Positions 12,137 to 26,038 of a DNA stretch of 64,000 nt are shown one piece after another. The stretch is from positions 62,001-126,000 of the forward strand of contig JADILM010000003.1 in the NCBI GenBank assembly GCA_016617785.1. Direction: 5' to 3'. The notes under the pieces were generated by a model. It made no database searches and had not been told where the DNA came from. It worked only from the letters and a program-made list of their open reading frames with translations. The position numbers were made by a program, and so were the translations under genes. Every line of letters starts with the position of its first letter. Position 1 is the stretch's first letter. This DNA comes from Sporobolomyces roseus (taxonomy: Eukaryota; Basidiomycota; Microbotryomycetes; Sporidiobolales; Sporidiobolaceae).

Positions 12137-13154
12137 GTAGTCCCCTCAACTCCACATTAGAGGCAGTAATCAATATGCAGTACCTTGTAACCGAGTTTTC
12201 GAATGGACGGCTTCTGCATGCGGCTGATCGCTCCGCGAAAGCGAAAGAGAGAGAAAGAGAATCCCTTCAACACAGTCGAGTCGAAAGAAAAGCTCAAAGG
12301 CGTCTCTCTCTCTCTCGGGATTCCATCTTTGCGCTCTGTTCTGCTCTACGCTCTCACGGACGCGGGCTCGCTATCCTCCTCCGCGAGTCAACCAGCTCCA
12401 CCATCGAGCGATTTCCTGCTTTCGAACGAAGCTTACTCTGATCGATCTCGTTTGCGTTCGAGTCCTCGTCGGCTGTATACTCTAGCCTCGTTCGTATAAC
12501 GCCTCTCAAGCTTTTGTGAACGAAAGCTGTATACTCGAACGACGTCGTTTGCTCCTCGCTCTCTGCGAAGATCCGCTTGCGAACCAGGATCGGCGTGACA
12601 CTGTATCTGCTGCCTACGAGAGTGGGCGCAAGCATTCCCCTGGTATTGATGTCGCTATGTCGATGGGAAACCCCGTCAAAGGGCGAGCTTGGATGAGTAA
12701 AACGAATCGACGCAAGTGTGCGAAGAGATCGATTGACGGTCCTCGACGCTGACGACTTGAAGCCCTCTCCTCTGGATCGCGTATTGTGTGAGTCGAGTAT
12801 CATCTACTAGAGACAGTGCTCGAGGGACAGAGATGCAGCCAGAGAACGATAGCTCAAGTTCGGAGCACTCGTGACGAATTATGAACAAGTCGCTCTCGAG
12901 AAAGGAATCGAGAAAGAAATGAAAGACGGACAGAGACCGGGAGGGATTCGCTTTTGTAAAGAAAACCTATTACACACACGAGACTGACAACACCGCTGGA
13001 GGCCGTCGGGAAAAACAAAAAAGGGGGAGGAAGTAGAAAGCATAGTAGAATTCAGGCGGCGACGACGACGACTGACGGTGGTATCCGAAACGGGGCATGA
13101 TAGGCGAAATGGTAATGCGAAAGAGGGAAACAACGATTAACTAGATCAGGTAGT
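12137..13154. other. Convergent intergenic region, oxidoreductase / TEF1
   Basis: One kilobase between two convergent 3' ends. It should contain both 3' UTRs and poly(A) sites. Only short overlapping open frames without motifs occur. I see no RNA gene or repeat. Confidence 0.4.
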
Positions 13155-15037
<1,883 letters not shown>

Positions 15038-15789
15038 TGTGAAGTGTGTTAAGAAGTGGTGGAGTTGGAGTGGTGACTGAAGAGTGAAGAGAAAAGAAGA
15101 GAAGTTTCACTCTCTCCAAAAGTCGCTCTCTATTTTTTCAAACCGGCTCTCAAAAGCTTTGACTCTCGCCTCTCCCTTCAAATTTCTGTCCCTCTTTCTC
15201 TCGCCTCGCATCTCTCGATCTTCAAGTATCGATTACCGAAACTATAAATTTACCTTTACTCTACTGTCGAGAATACTCCAATAGCCAACGAACGCACCTC
15301 GATCTCGTCTGATTGCTTTTCTCGCTCACTTGTGCGATAATGCGAAATCAGACGATTTCAGCAATTCTGACGATCTTCGTTCCTTCACGGTCGGACTGAA
15401 CTGCTTCTGCGACGAGGACAGCTACGAACTCCTTTCGAGTAAAATCGGACAGGTCGATCCTGAAAGCTTTTTCCTCCCTCCTCGGACCCCGCGTTTCGAT
15501 CTTCTCCTGTTCAAGAGCGCAACCATCGAAGAAATACCAAAGAAATACGACGGTGGAGCTAAGGATCGTCGCATGCGAAGTCATCTTCGACGCTGAACTC
15601 ATTTCGCAAACTACTACACGCTCGGTTGTCAGAAATTGCTATTACTTGCAGAGAGTTGAACAATCCAAACATAATGTACGAAGACAGCCACAAAAGAAAG
15701 CGAGAGAGGGATAGGGGGAGGGAGAGAAAAGCGAAAACACTAGGGGTATAACGGTACAAGCCAAAACCATTCCTCCTCTTGACTTCTCC
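15038..15789. promoter_or_regulatory. TEF1 upstream region and SIZ1 3' region
   Basis: SIZ1 and TEF1 are both on the minus strand, so this spacer holds the TEF1 promoter (part nearest 15038) and SIZ1 3' UTR (near 15789). It contains CT-rich tracts on the plus strand and an AT-rich patch around 15240-15255. No gene is supported. Confidence 0.4.
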
Positions 15790-18696
15790 TCACTGCTCTT
15801 CGATGTTGAAGCGCGTTCTCCAATTCTCTCCATACTCTTCCCTCATCCTCTTGTTCATAGCGTCTATGTCCTTCTGTACCTCGGCTATCGTCTTCTTCTC
15901 TCCACCTCCCGAACTCGTTCTTGCCATTCCGATCGGAGGTCGAGGTACTGAAGGTCGAGATGGAGCTGCTGCTGCATCGTCTTCGTCCGAGTCGTCTAGA
16001 GTCAAGTCGAGCACTTCTGAGGCACCTCTACCATTCCTGACTCCGTTTGATCCCGCTCCTCCGACGAAAGGAGAACCGGAACTCGTTCCTCCTCCTGCAT
16101 TCCCACCGTAACCTCCTATCCTCGGTCTCTTCGCGAGTGGTTCATCATCCGAATCTGAATCGAGTAAGAGAGCTTCAGGTTCGGCTTTCGCTTTACCTTT
16201 GCCGCTGATATCGGGTTTCGTCGATTCTTCTCGATCGGGATGAGGAGAGTTGCGAGTCGAGTTGTTAGTTGACGTCTTCGATGCTCGAGGAGGTCCAGTT
16301 CCGAACTTGTTGTCATCAGACCGCCAGGTACCATCGGGATTGACCGTGACTGCTTCTACCGAACTTGAGCACATCTTGAGGATATCTTCGAAGTAGCTAA
16401 TTTTCGCGAACAAACTTCGTCAGTACAGAGTTAACAACAGCAGTGAGAACAGTTGAACGTACCCATCGACGACCATTTCCTCGAACTTGAGCGTCTTCGA
16501 ACAGATTGGACAGTTCCAAGTGGGCGTTTGTTCATTCATTTCGAACCAAGTCTCGGCGTCAAAGCAACTGATGTGTTTGCACTGTTTCGATCGAACAGGT
16601 ACGCCGATGCGAGAGAAGGAGAGCTACGACGAAGCACCCGCAAGTCAGCAATCGTTCACAGGGAAGAGCGAAACTGAACCTACAGGATCTCGAAGGGAAA
16701 GGCCGAGAGGACCAGCAGCGATTTCTTCGTCCGAGTTGAGATCCTTGACTGTTTCGGCGGAGGGTGTCAGAGCTCGCTGTGAACACAAGACAGAGCAAAG
16801 GCGAGGCTCACTGCTTTGAATGACTTCTTCCTTTGGAATCGTTCTACCTGCCTTGACCTTTTCGACAACCTTGTTGATCGGTGTAGTCTCGATGAGATAA
16901 GCGACCATGTAGTAAGTGATCTAGGAAAAGAAGGATTCGTCAGTCGTCGACGAAGGGTGAATACGAGGGGAAGAGTCGACCTACTTTCTCGGTGTTGGTA
17001 TAAATCACTTCGACCTTGTTGAGTTGACCGGGACCAATCTGAACTGTAGGACCTTTCTTCGACGATAGGTTGACAGGTGGTGTAGTACCAGGCTGCTTCT
17101 TGATCCCTTTCGTGTTGGCATTGACCGTAACTCCGTTCAGTTTGATCTCGCAAGTTTGAGGGAATTCGATGGGAGCTGGAAACTGAGAAGCGTGTGGTCG
17201 ACCTATCGAGTAGTTGTTGTCGGAGGTACAGTACAATCGAACTTCGTATTGAGGGTTGTTGGGTGATTCTCTGATGAGCGCGGAAAGTGGAGTCAGCTTT
17301 CGAACTCGCACGAAAAGAGAATAAGCATGACTCACCTCGCTTTGCTGAGCAAGGTTCTTTGAGCTTCCGTCAGTCCAAAGTTCGTGTGACCAGATTTCCT
17401 ATCTCCAGGTTCGGCTTTGAAGAGAGTGACAGGCGGTGACAAGCTCTTCTCGACGCGATAGAACGGACTTGGTCGGAACTTGATGGGCACGTCATCGTTC
17501 TGCCATCGATTCGCCGCAGCTGCAGCGGAACCTCCTGAGAGATGAGCGTTTGTAGAGGCACCGAATCGAGGAGGTGGTAGACTGTTCGAGGCTGCAACGG
17601 GAGCTCTGGCTATCGCTGCGTTGTAGGAAGCAGTGCCGGGGTTGTAGCCTGAAGTAGACGCTCCGTATCCTGATGCAGTTGCACCGTATCCTCCCGAAGC
17701 GGCAGCAGTAGCTGTCGCCGATCCTCCGTAACCGGAACCGTTCGATGAAGTGCTCGAGGCATATCTAACGATCGCGAATGTATGAGCTGGAGTGCTTGCG
17801 ATATCAGGTCAGGAAAGGAAATAGTGCGAACCCTTGTCTAACTTGACTGATGATTGATTTGGCGAGAGGAAACTTGTGTCGTTCGTACGTCCAAATTCGA
17901 CTCAGCTCGTCTCGAATGCGAGTGTACTGAGAAGGACAAGAAGTCATGATCAGTCTCAACGCGCCGAAGAGAGACAGTGGAAAGTCGCGTACGAGATCGT
18001 TCTTCAAACCGTTCAAACGAAGGTGAGAACCAAAACTTTCGTTGAACCTCGTTATCGTCTTCTTGAGTCGATCAACCGTCATAGATCCCAAGTCCCTCAT
18101 CGCATCCTGAGCAGAGAGTTGACCCCAACAAACGTCAGGAAATACGTTTCAGAACCTTCGAAGAGATCGATTGGACGAACCGAGTAATCTGTTGATGCCA
18201 TGCTCGTAAAGATGCCTTGATTGATTCGATTCGAATCGTTGATTTGTTCGGAGCAAGGAGGAGAATCTTCCCTTGAGCGAAGTTGGGAGGAAGAAGAAGG
18301 AACTGGAGAAGGCGCTGGAGTTGGTTCGATGGGAGTTTGAGGAGAATTCGAACCGGACGAGAGCGGGAGATTGGCTCGGAAGTGAGCGGAAGACGGATAG
18401 TTGAAAGGTCGAGGCTGGTTCGAAGCGAAGGAGGGAGCGTTCCTTGCGTCACCGAGTGCAGGTGGATGGAAGTGGCTGCCGAAAGGAGGTGCGACGTAAG
18501 CTTGAGGAATGGGGGCGAAAGCTTGAGGGTAGTGAGGGTAAGAGTAGGGAGGTTGAGGGAAAGGAGGACTTTGGACTTGAGCGTAGTTTGTGAATCCGAT
18601 TGGAGGAACGGGATAGTGTTGAGGAGGGTAGGGTGTCGATGCCAATTGCGCTGGTACAGACTGTTGAGGATAGTAGTAGGTACCGTTTGGTTGCAT
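15790..18696 (-). CDS. SIZ1: SIZ/PIAS-type SUMO E3 ligase
   Basis: Eight exons, complement of 18181-18696, 17993-18106, 17832-17926, 17336-17764, 16985-17270, 16684-16920, 16463-16623 and 15790-16396; about 814 aa. Order: Pro/Tyr-rich N-terminus; SAP domain (about residues 175-220, LRLNGLKNDLYTRI); Gly/Ala-rich linker; PINIT domain (about 330-490, YEVRLYCTSDNN); SP-RING (about 560-612) with CKHISCFD followed by WNCPIC; and a C-terminal SUMO-interacting motif, VLDLTLDDSDEDD. This set is diagnostic of nuclear Siz/PIAS ligases that transfer SUMO from Ubc9 to targets. The first intron (18107-18180) has an atypical GTTCGT donor, chosen because it keeps the SAP frame. A 35-nt intron-like string in exon 6 was left in because removing it breaks the frame. 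Confidence 0.92.
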
Positions 18697-20630
18697 ACGA
18701 CGAGTTCAGGGAGAAGACAACCAGTAGAGACCAGGTCGAACCGATTGAAGCGAACGAGTCTGCGAAGAAGAGAAACGGAACCGAGATGTAAAAGCGTCAG
18801 TCTCGGTCGCTTCAGGATGCGGTGTATTGTCTTGTTCGTCGTTGTGCGATACATGCTCCTCCTCGCTTAGCTAGTGCGGACGAGAGGGAGGTTCGATCCG
18901 AGTTGCTGCCACAAATTGATTCTCGATCCAGTCTCCCTAATCCCTCAGAATGGTTCCCGTAGCACCGCCTTACTATCCGATATGCCTCTTGATGACCTGC
19001 GAGGCTTTGTCTGCGATGTAGCTCTGAGAGGAGTCCGAATTGCGTCTCCTTCAACTTCGAAGTGATCCTCTCCCTCTATCGTGTCTGACAATCCTGCAGT
19101 GTGACTCATGCTTACCTTTCTTCTGATCTAGAGGAGTAGCCTTCCACGCGGTTGCTGTGTTGAAGCGAAGTTGGTGAAGAGATGAGATGAGATTCCCTCT
19201 CGTATCTGGAAGGCACTGAGAGAGTTAGTTTCCCTGACTCTCCAATTCTAGAGTGCTATGGCTCACCTTCTACCTCGTCCTGGCTTCTCGAAAGCGATGT
19301 TTGTAGTTTGAGTGATTCCAAGTCGTTCCTTCCCGCGATTTCGTTTCTTTACCTCCTTCCAATCACTCTAATCATCCCTTTTCTCCTTTCGCCAGCTTCT
19401 GATCAGAGCTGTCTTGTTCAGAAAACGCGCTCTTCGCCAATTCGCTCCTGCATCCTGCCTTCATCAACGGAAATTCTTTCCTTTCGCTTTTTCGCTTCTG
19501 AAGTCGCTCTTGATCTGCTGACTGTCTTCTGATGACTCGATAGCGAGCCGGAGGCGTCTGCGTCGCTCACGATTGGTATCGCTCACAGTAGATCTAGTTT
19601 GGCATCGGTTCTGCTCGTGTTCGCGAGATCGTTACTTTCTTCTTTTCTCTTCCGACTGCGCGACGCTGTTCATTCGCTTCTCCCAGCTTCTCCCAGCTTC
19701 TCTCAGTAGCTCCACGACATAAGCTTGTCGACAGCATGACCCGATCCAAGTTCCGATCGCGGAAGATGAAGGAGGAGAGCCTCCCCTTTGAACCTGCTTT
19801 CTTCTCGCAAGAGCTCGGAAGCTGGATGTTCAAACCCGACAGCTCGTAGCTTGTCCGCATTCTCTGGATTGACTCTAGCTCACGTCGGGAAGAGCTCCTG
19901 GAATGGAGTCTGTAGCGCAAAGAACAGTTCGAAGAAGGGAGTCCTGGTCTGTTTCCTTTGAATCGGCTTTACCTGGAACGCTACAGCCTTGAGAGTCTCA
20001 CAGCCGAGAGCGACGATTGCTCGACGTTGTGAGACGGACAGAGACTCCCAGTGACCGAGAGTCTCGAAGGACCGAGGAGACTCTGACTATCAATCGAGCG
20101 ATTCCGTTACTGAAGGGGAAAATGCTGTAGATTGCTTGGGTGAAGGGATTCTACGAGAGCTGCAATGTTACTCGAAAGCGAAACCAACTCGATTGAGGAG
20201 AAAGTGAAGTTTGGTTGCGAAAGAAGAGGGAGCGATTTTGCGGGCGCGGCAGAGAGAGAGAGAGAGAAGAATTTGATGAGAGAGCGAGAGGCTAACTCGT
20301 CTTTTCTCCGGTACACTAGCTCTGTCCCCAGGTACGGCTATAATCTCACCTACAGACAGCTCTATACCAGTCACAGAGTACACTAGGCCATCAATCGATT
20401 CAACTAGGACAAGAGATGGAATGGAGAGAAATAGAGGGAAATCAAAAATGAGAAACTCGACTCAGAAGGGAGTCAATCAGCAGTAGGAGGGTATTGGGGT
20501 AGCTGGAGATAGGCAAGGGCAGTAATGGAGTACTCTACAGTGGTCAACAAGTGTCAGGAGTAGCGGATTATTGACTCTGATTGAATCCTCTCCTCCAACT
20601 CTCTCCCCCCTCTTGAAATAGGTAGTTGCA
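18697..20630. promoter_or_regulatory. Long divergent spacer SIZ1 / RPL32
   Basis: At 1.9 kb this is the longest gene-free stretch. It must carry the SIZ1 and RPL32 promoters. Short open frames (for example 19594-19920) lack any motif or consistent codon use. Notable are a 10-bp tandem repeat at 19676-19705, a cluster of GAGAGTCTC-type palindromes at about 19985-20085, a (GA)n run near 20250 and a CT-rich tract directly upstream of RPL32. Confidence 0.45.
19676..19705. repeat. 10-bp tandem repeat, three units
   Basis: Units of GCTTCTCCCA repeat twice and are followed by a third copy with one change (GCTTCTCTCA). It sits in the SIZ1/RPL32 spacer. No function can be inferred. Confidence 0.9.
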
Positions 20631-21598
20631 ATGGCCGCCACCTCGATCAAGATCGTCAAGAAGCGTACCAAACCCTTCGTACGCTCTCTCTCCTTCCTCC
20701 TATCCACTTTTGAACTCTCCCTCTCCCCCCTGTCGTCGTCTGAGCTCGGTCAAGGCTAACCGTGTTTGCACACTTCTCTGTACTCCCTATGAACCTACTA
20801 CCAATAAACCATTCGATTCCCTATCAAAATCTACAAAATTCGACCGGAAACTCCCAAAATCAACCTCGAACCAATCAACCTCACTTTACCCCACCAATTT
20901 CGACCCTCTCTCTTTCCCTCTTCCCTCTTCCTCTCCCTATCATCTACACTCTATACGACGAAACCAATTACCGAACGGCGAACGAATCAATCTGAATGAC
21001 GATGATGAAATGTTGGACCGGATTTTATGATGGATTGACAATCACTTACTTACTTAACCTGATTGATGAATGAATGAATGGGATTTGGAGGATATATAGA
21101 AGCGTCATCAATCTGACCGATACCACGGTGTCAAGGAGGCATGGCGCAAGCCCAAAGGTATTGACAACAGGGTTCGTCGTCGTTTCAAGGGACAACTTCC
21201 CATGCCCAAGATCGGTAAGTTCCAACTGTTTCTGTACTGAGACCAACTGGAAAGGAGAAGCTGATGACGATGGGGTTGCGAGTGATTAGGTTACGGTTCC
21301 AACAAGAAGACCCGTCACGTTCTTCCTTCGGGTTACAAGAAGTTCCTCGTCAACAACGAACGTGATGTCGAACTCCTCTTGATGAACAACAAGGGATACG
21401 CCGCTGAGATCGCTCACGGTGTTTCCGCTCGCAAGCGTGTTGCCATCGTCGAGAAGGCAAAGGTCGTAAGTTTTCATATCTTCGCTCTTGCTACGATTCT
21501 AGCTAGAACAGTTTCACTGATCGTTCGTAATGACATTGTGACAGCTCGGCGTCAAGGTCACCAACAGCCAAGCCAAGGTCCGCACCGAGGAGGCTTAA
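20631..21598 (+). CDS. RPL32: 60S ribosomal protein L32 (eL32)
   Basis: Four exons: 20631-20678, 21100-21214, 21290-21465, 21545-21598; 130 aa, the usual length. Conserved stretches include [31 protein letters not shown] and [19 protein letters not shown]. It is a component of the large ribosomal subunit. Intron 1 is 421 nt, several times longer than most introns in the window, which is common for ribosomal-protein genes where intron 1 can carry regulatory signals or an RNA. A pyrimidine-rich tract precedes the ATG. Confidence 0.97.
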
Positions 21599-21984
21599 AT
21601 GGTTGTTTCTTCGCTACCCTTTTCGTTGTAATTGATCATCTTCTGTCGGGACAAAAGATAAAAAACACAAAGACTATCCGGGCTGCGTGAAAGGGACGAG
21701 AAAGAGAGTAGAAAAAGTGTGCATGCGCGGGATACTGGGCAGTGCTTGAATTCGAGAGAGGGAAACTCCTTGCGAGATTATCTTTTTATCTCGTTTTGAG
21801 TCTGTATCTTTGCGATAGTTATCTGCGTTCGCTTTGCGTCAGACTCGAACGGGGTCGAGGATCGTTATCAACCATTTCGATCGGGTTTCGCTGAGTTGCG
21901 AAGTCTGAAGGAGCGAGAGAAAGTTTCACTCTTCTACTCTTCCTTCCTTTCACCACTACTTTGCCTAACACACTCTGACCAGCT
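21599..21984. other. RPL32-BCP1 spacer
   Basis: Tandem intergenic region holding the RPL32 3' end and BCP1 promoter. No motif-bearing open frame or RNA gene seen. Confidence 0.4.
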
Positions 21985-23288
21985 ATGCAAGTCGACTCAC
22001 CTCCAAAAGGATCGAACAAAGGTATCAAGAGATCAGGGAGTAAGCGAGGAGCAGCAGAGAGTGAAAGTGAAGATGAAAGAATGGGAGATCAAGAAGTAGA
22101 GGCAAGCAATCCCACCTAACCTTAGATATAGACTGTACTCATACTCAGTCATGGTAGATGCTCGATGTGTCGTTCTCCTTCTTTGATCCTCAACCTCAAG
22201 ATTATCATTCAATCAAACTATTAATCTCTCAACTATTCCAAGGAGACGCTTCAGTACTAGACTTGGGAGGAGTAGCAGACCTCGTATTGGAACAGAAACT
22301 CGTAGGAAGTACCGTCAAGACTGATTCGGGAGAAGGAGAATCAGATGAGAAAGCGAGTGAAGGAGACCCTTATGCAGTTTTAACTATCTTGAACTTGAAC
22401 GTACACAGCGTGAGTCTTTCCCTTTCACTCTGTACTCGCTCAAAGAGAGAGAGAGAGAGTCGCTGACGACGAAGGAACGTTCTTTTTTAGGATAAACCTT
22501 GCATTTCGCAACTAACGAAATACCTCCTCACCAAGATCCCTACCTCCTCTCCTCTCCACTCTCGACTGTCTACCCTTCTATCAAACCCAGCGAAAGATCC
22601 CAAAGACTCGACCGCGTCAAATCCAAAACATGTCGGATTGGTGTTGAATGAGAGATTGGTCAATATGCCAGTTCAAGTCGTGCCTCCAATGTTCAGAATG
22701 CTGGAAGAAGAGTTACAATGGGCGATTGACGACGTAAGTGATACATCCCTGATTGATGAGGAGAGAGCGCCTTTGACTGATTTTACGTTCGCTGTTCTCG
22801 TTTTCCCAGAAAGAACCTTATCACTTTTCCGACTTACTCTTCCTCTCTCGTGTCTTCCTCTCCTCGACGGATTCGTTCGATGAAGACCCGAATGCGGCTC
22901 TGCAACAAGCGATCAAATCGAGTGGGACAGTCGGAGGAGGGAAGAAATCGGGAGGAGGAGGCAAGAAGAAGAAGAAGCAACAGCATGAGAGTAATTCAGA
23001 TGAGGAGAAGACTTGGTTCTATCATGCCGAAGACGAATGGATTCAACGTGTAAGTCAAAACTTGTCGCACTGTAAATGGATCGAGGGACTGATCGTGTTT
23101 TACCTTTCTCCTGTCAGTTTGCGTCTGAGAAGCAAGTTTTCCAATACACGAATACGAAGAGGTCTGCGGATAGTAGTGAGACTGAACAGTTTGGAGTTGA
23201 TTCGAGGGGTCAGATGATGTTGGTACCGTTTGACAAGTTTAGCGAGATGATTCAAGGAATGGAGGGATTCATCACTGTGACAGTCTAG
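21985..23288 (+). CDS. BCP1: Bcp1/BCCIP-family protein
   Basis: Five exons: 21985-22101, 22158-22409, 22491-22733, 22810-23049, 23118-23288; about 340 aa. Family hallmarks are FFDPQPQDYHSIKLLISQLF near residue 45, LNERLVNMP and PPMFRMLEEEL in the middle, and a C-terminal KTWFYHAEDEWIQR block before a short last exon. Bcp1 chaperones ribosomal protein uL14 (Rpl23) and helps export it; the human homologue BCCIP binds BRCA2. A basic GGGKK linker precedes the last conserved block. The first intron is best read with a GC donor (GAG|GCAAGC at 22102). A weaker GT donor six bases upstream would also keep frame and remove two residues. Confidence 0.9.
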
Positions 23289-23588
23289 TACTTGTACAGA
23301 TTGCAGCATTTACCATTACATACTAGATAGCGACTAAAGAGAGATCGAACGAGTTGAACGAGAGAGAGAGAGAGAGTTGCGAAAATTAATCAAAGTCGTA
23401 AGCTCAAGCGGATGAGGAGAAAGCAGAGAATTTGAAACTTTACTTTTCCTCCACCTCGAAATCCAACCTCAACTCTTTCTCTCTCATCCCCCCACCTTTC
23501 CCATCTTCCCCTTCTTCTCTCCTCCCCCCTCTTCTCTCCCCTCACTCCTACTCCCCTTTTTCCCCCCTTCCTCTCTACTCTTCAAGCC
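23289..23588. promoter_or_regulatory. Pyrimidine-rich upstream region of the KH gene
   Basis: A (GA)n run near 23365 is followed by about 130 bases made almost only of C and T directly before the ATG at 23589. Such CT blocks are typical of fungal core promoters of well-expressed genes. Confidence 0.5.
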
Positions 23589-25141
23589 ATGTCTTCCCCC
23601 TCCGAATCAACTTCTCCCAGTTCTCCCTCTGCCGCTGCTGGTGGTCCCCCAGTCAACACTCCCGCTGCTGCTCCCACTGCCGCTACTATCGCCAACTCTG
23701 CTCATCCAGATCAAGCTGAAGGCGCTCTAGATGAACCAGAGGGACTCACTCTCCGTGCTCTCGTCTCTTCAAAGGAAGCAGGCAAGTCAATCAAATTTAT
23801 CACAACATCCATGGCATGATTAACAGCACGGTATGAGAGGAGGAGAGAGAGGCGAGATAATTGACTGCGGCAACCTTTTTTAATTCCAAAAAAACACCAC
23901 TAAGCAATTCACTAACTCTTACACTCGTACTCTACGTTTATAGGTGTCGTAATCGGTCGTGGAGGAGCTACTATCGCAGAGATCCGTGAAAACGCAAACG
24001 TTAAAGCTGGTGTTTCCAAAGTCGTTCCCGGTGTCCCCGACCGTGTTCTCAGCATCGGTGGTACCACTGAATCAGTCGCCAAGGTGAGTAGCTTCGTCTT
24101 CTCTCCTCTCATACAAAGGTTGGAGAGCTCAATCTCGTTTAATCCTCTCAGGCCTACTCCCTCGTCGCTCAAACCATTCTCGAAAACCCCGTTCCTTCCG
24201 CCTCTTCCCCCGTCGATGCTCAACCCGCCGCTCCCACTTCCTCCTCCGCTTCCATCCGTCTCTTGATCTCTCACCTCTTGATCGGTTCCGTTATCGGTAA
24301 AGGAGGAGCCAAGATTCGTTCGATTCAAGAAATTTCAGGTGCTCGCATGGTCGCTTCCAAGGAGATGCTCCCTCAATCGACTGAACGTATCGTTGAAGTT
24401 ACCGGTTCTTCCGAAGCCGTCCGACTCGCCGTTGGAGAAATCGCGAAATGTTTAATCGAAGATTGGGAGAGGAGTCAAGGTACCGTTTTGTACCACCCTG
24501 GAGCTGAAGGACTCGGTGGAGCTGCTGCCGCTACTGGAGGTGCCGCTGGTGGAAACGGTTACCCTGCTTCGGGAGGACAAGGTTTCAATCAACGCTCAAA
24601 CGGTGGAGGTGCTAGGTCTGGGTTCAACCAAGGTGGTTACGCTCAAGCTGGTGGACAAAGGCGCGAGGGTGGATTCCAGAACGGTGGAGGAAACAGGAGG
24701 ACTGGAGGTCAAGGTCAACAAGGTGGAAACAACTTCTCTTCGGCTCCTCAAGGCTCTCAAGGACAAAACGTTGTTGGAAACGAATCTGACCCCAACTGGA
24801 GGGAACAAAAGATCTCGATTCCTTCCGACATGGTGTACGTTCCCCTAAAACTCTCCTCTCTCTTGAAGTTGTCCAGTCACTCACGCTCGTGCTCGCGATA
24901 AAATCTTAGTGGATGCATCATCGGACGAGGTGGAACCAAGATCAACGAGATCCGTCGTCTCTCCGGTTCCCGCATCTCGATCGCCAAGACCGCTCACGAC
25001 GACTCTGGTGAACGCATGTTCGTTATCTCTGGACTTCCCGAGAACAACGAAAAGGCTCTCTTCCTCCTCTACAACCAACTCGAATCCGAGAAGGAAAGGA
25101 GGGTTCAATCCGTTCAAGAGGAGGAGGGTAACAAGGAGTAA
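23589..25141 (+). CDS. Triple KH-domain RNA-binding protein (PCBP/hnRNP K type)
   Basis: Four exons: 23589-23781, 23944-24083, 24152-24834, 24910-25141; about 415 aa. Three KH domains each show the GXXG loop: VVIGRGGATI (about residue 66), SVIGKGGAKI (about 152) and CIIGRGGTKI (about 341). A long Gly/Gln/Asn-rich disordered stretch with RGG-like pieces separates KH2 and KH3. The architecture fits poly(C)-binding or Pbp2/Hek2/Rnc1-like regulators of mRNA stability and translation. Intron 1 starts with GC (GCAG|GCAAGT). The frame across it (GGT in GVVIGRGG) allows no GT alternative, so this is a well-supported GC-AG intron. Confidence 0.9.
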
Positions 25142-26038
25142 ACGATCGGCCTACCTCGTCAAGAATCCGTGCGGAAAGTCGTCGGAATGGAATAGAGGAG
25201 TCCTTAATTTGGATTATCCGCTCTCATCTTTCGACTATCCTTACCTACTCTCTTCTCCCCCCTTCCTCTTCCTATCTCGCTTCCATCCTCTATAACATCT
25301 CGATATCTCCCTGTTTCCCCCTTCTTCTCCCTCAAAAATCTCAAAATCCGTACTCTCAAAACGCCCTTCTTCGGTTCCTCCCTTCCCCCTAAATCTCAAT
25401 CCCTCTACAACCGTTCTCTCTCCGATTACCCTACTTCGCTCATCTGTCTTTCTTCCTCCTACAAGAAGTGATTCTCAAGCAGTAAAATCCCCCTTCTCCA
25501 CCCACTTGCGGCACTCTTTTTTCTTTCTGCTTGTTTCTTTTGGACCGTCGTTATTCTACTCTCACGCAAAAGGAACAATTAGGTGTATCGGGGAACGTAT
25601 GGGTCCGGATGATGTAAACAAATACTTTTATGGATCGTTTGAAAGCTTCGTTCTCGCCCGCGTCCGCCTCAGTCCCCAACTCTCTCCCTTGCTCGTTCGT
25701 CCGCTCTGTGTGACTACTGCGACGTCGAAAGCCGTTCGGGATCCAATAGAGCGCGTTGAATGTCTTCGCAAGAAGGAGCAAGCGAGCGATACTCGACCCT
25801 CCAACATGCTCTCAACAACGAAGTCGATGCATGTGATGCACACGAAAGGAAATTGTATTCGAAGACAGAACTGAAAGGAACTAAGTGTCTATTGTGAGCA
25901 AAGCAAAAACGAACAACACAATAAAGCGAACGAAAAATCCAGAATCTGACTGCTAGTCTACAAACCGATTCCTTAGCTGATCCATCAAGGACCAGCTTTC
26001 TATTATATACATCAAGCAATGGAGTAACTTCGAGAAAA
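25142..26038. other. Convergent region after the KH gene
   Basis: Holds the KH gene 3' UTR (CT-rich) and, from 25883, the outer end of the 1.6 kb inverted repeat. Open frames at 25506-25874 and opposite lack motifs. No gene called. Confidence 0.4.

Noticed and set aside
12450..12475. B-box-like GCGTTCGAGTCC
   Set aside because: No matching T stem and no A box at the right distance.
16767..16801. 35-nt GT...AG string in SIZ1 exon 6
   Set aside because: Removing it shifts the frame away from the conserved region before the SP-RING, and it is too short for a normal intron.
18860..18905. tRNA-like A- and B-box strings (TTAGCTAGTGCGG ... GGTTCGATCC)
   Set aside because: The flanking bases do not pair into a T stem or acceptor stem, so no cloverleaf forms.
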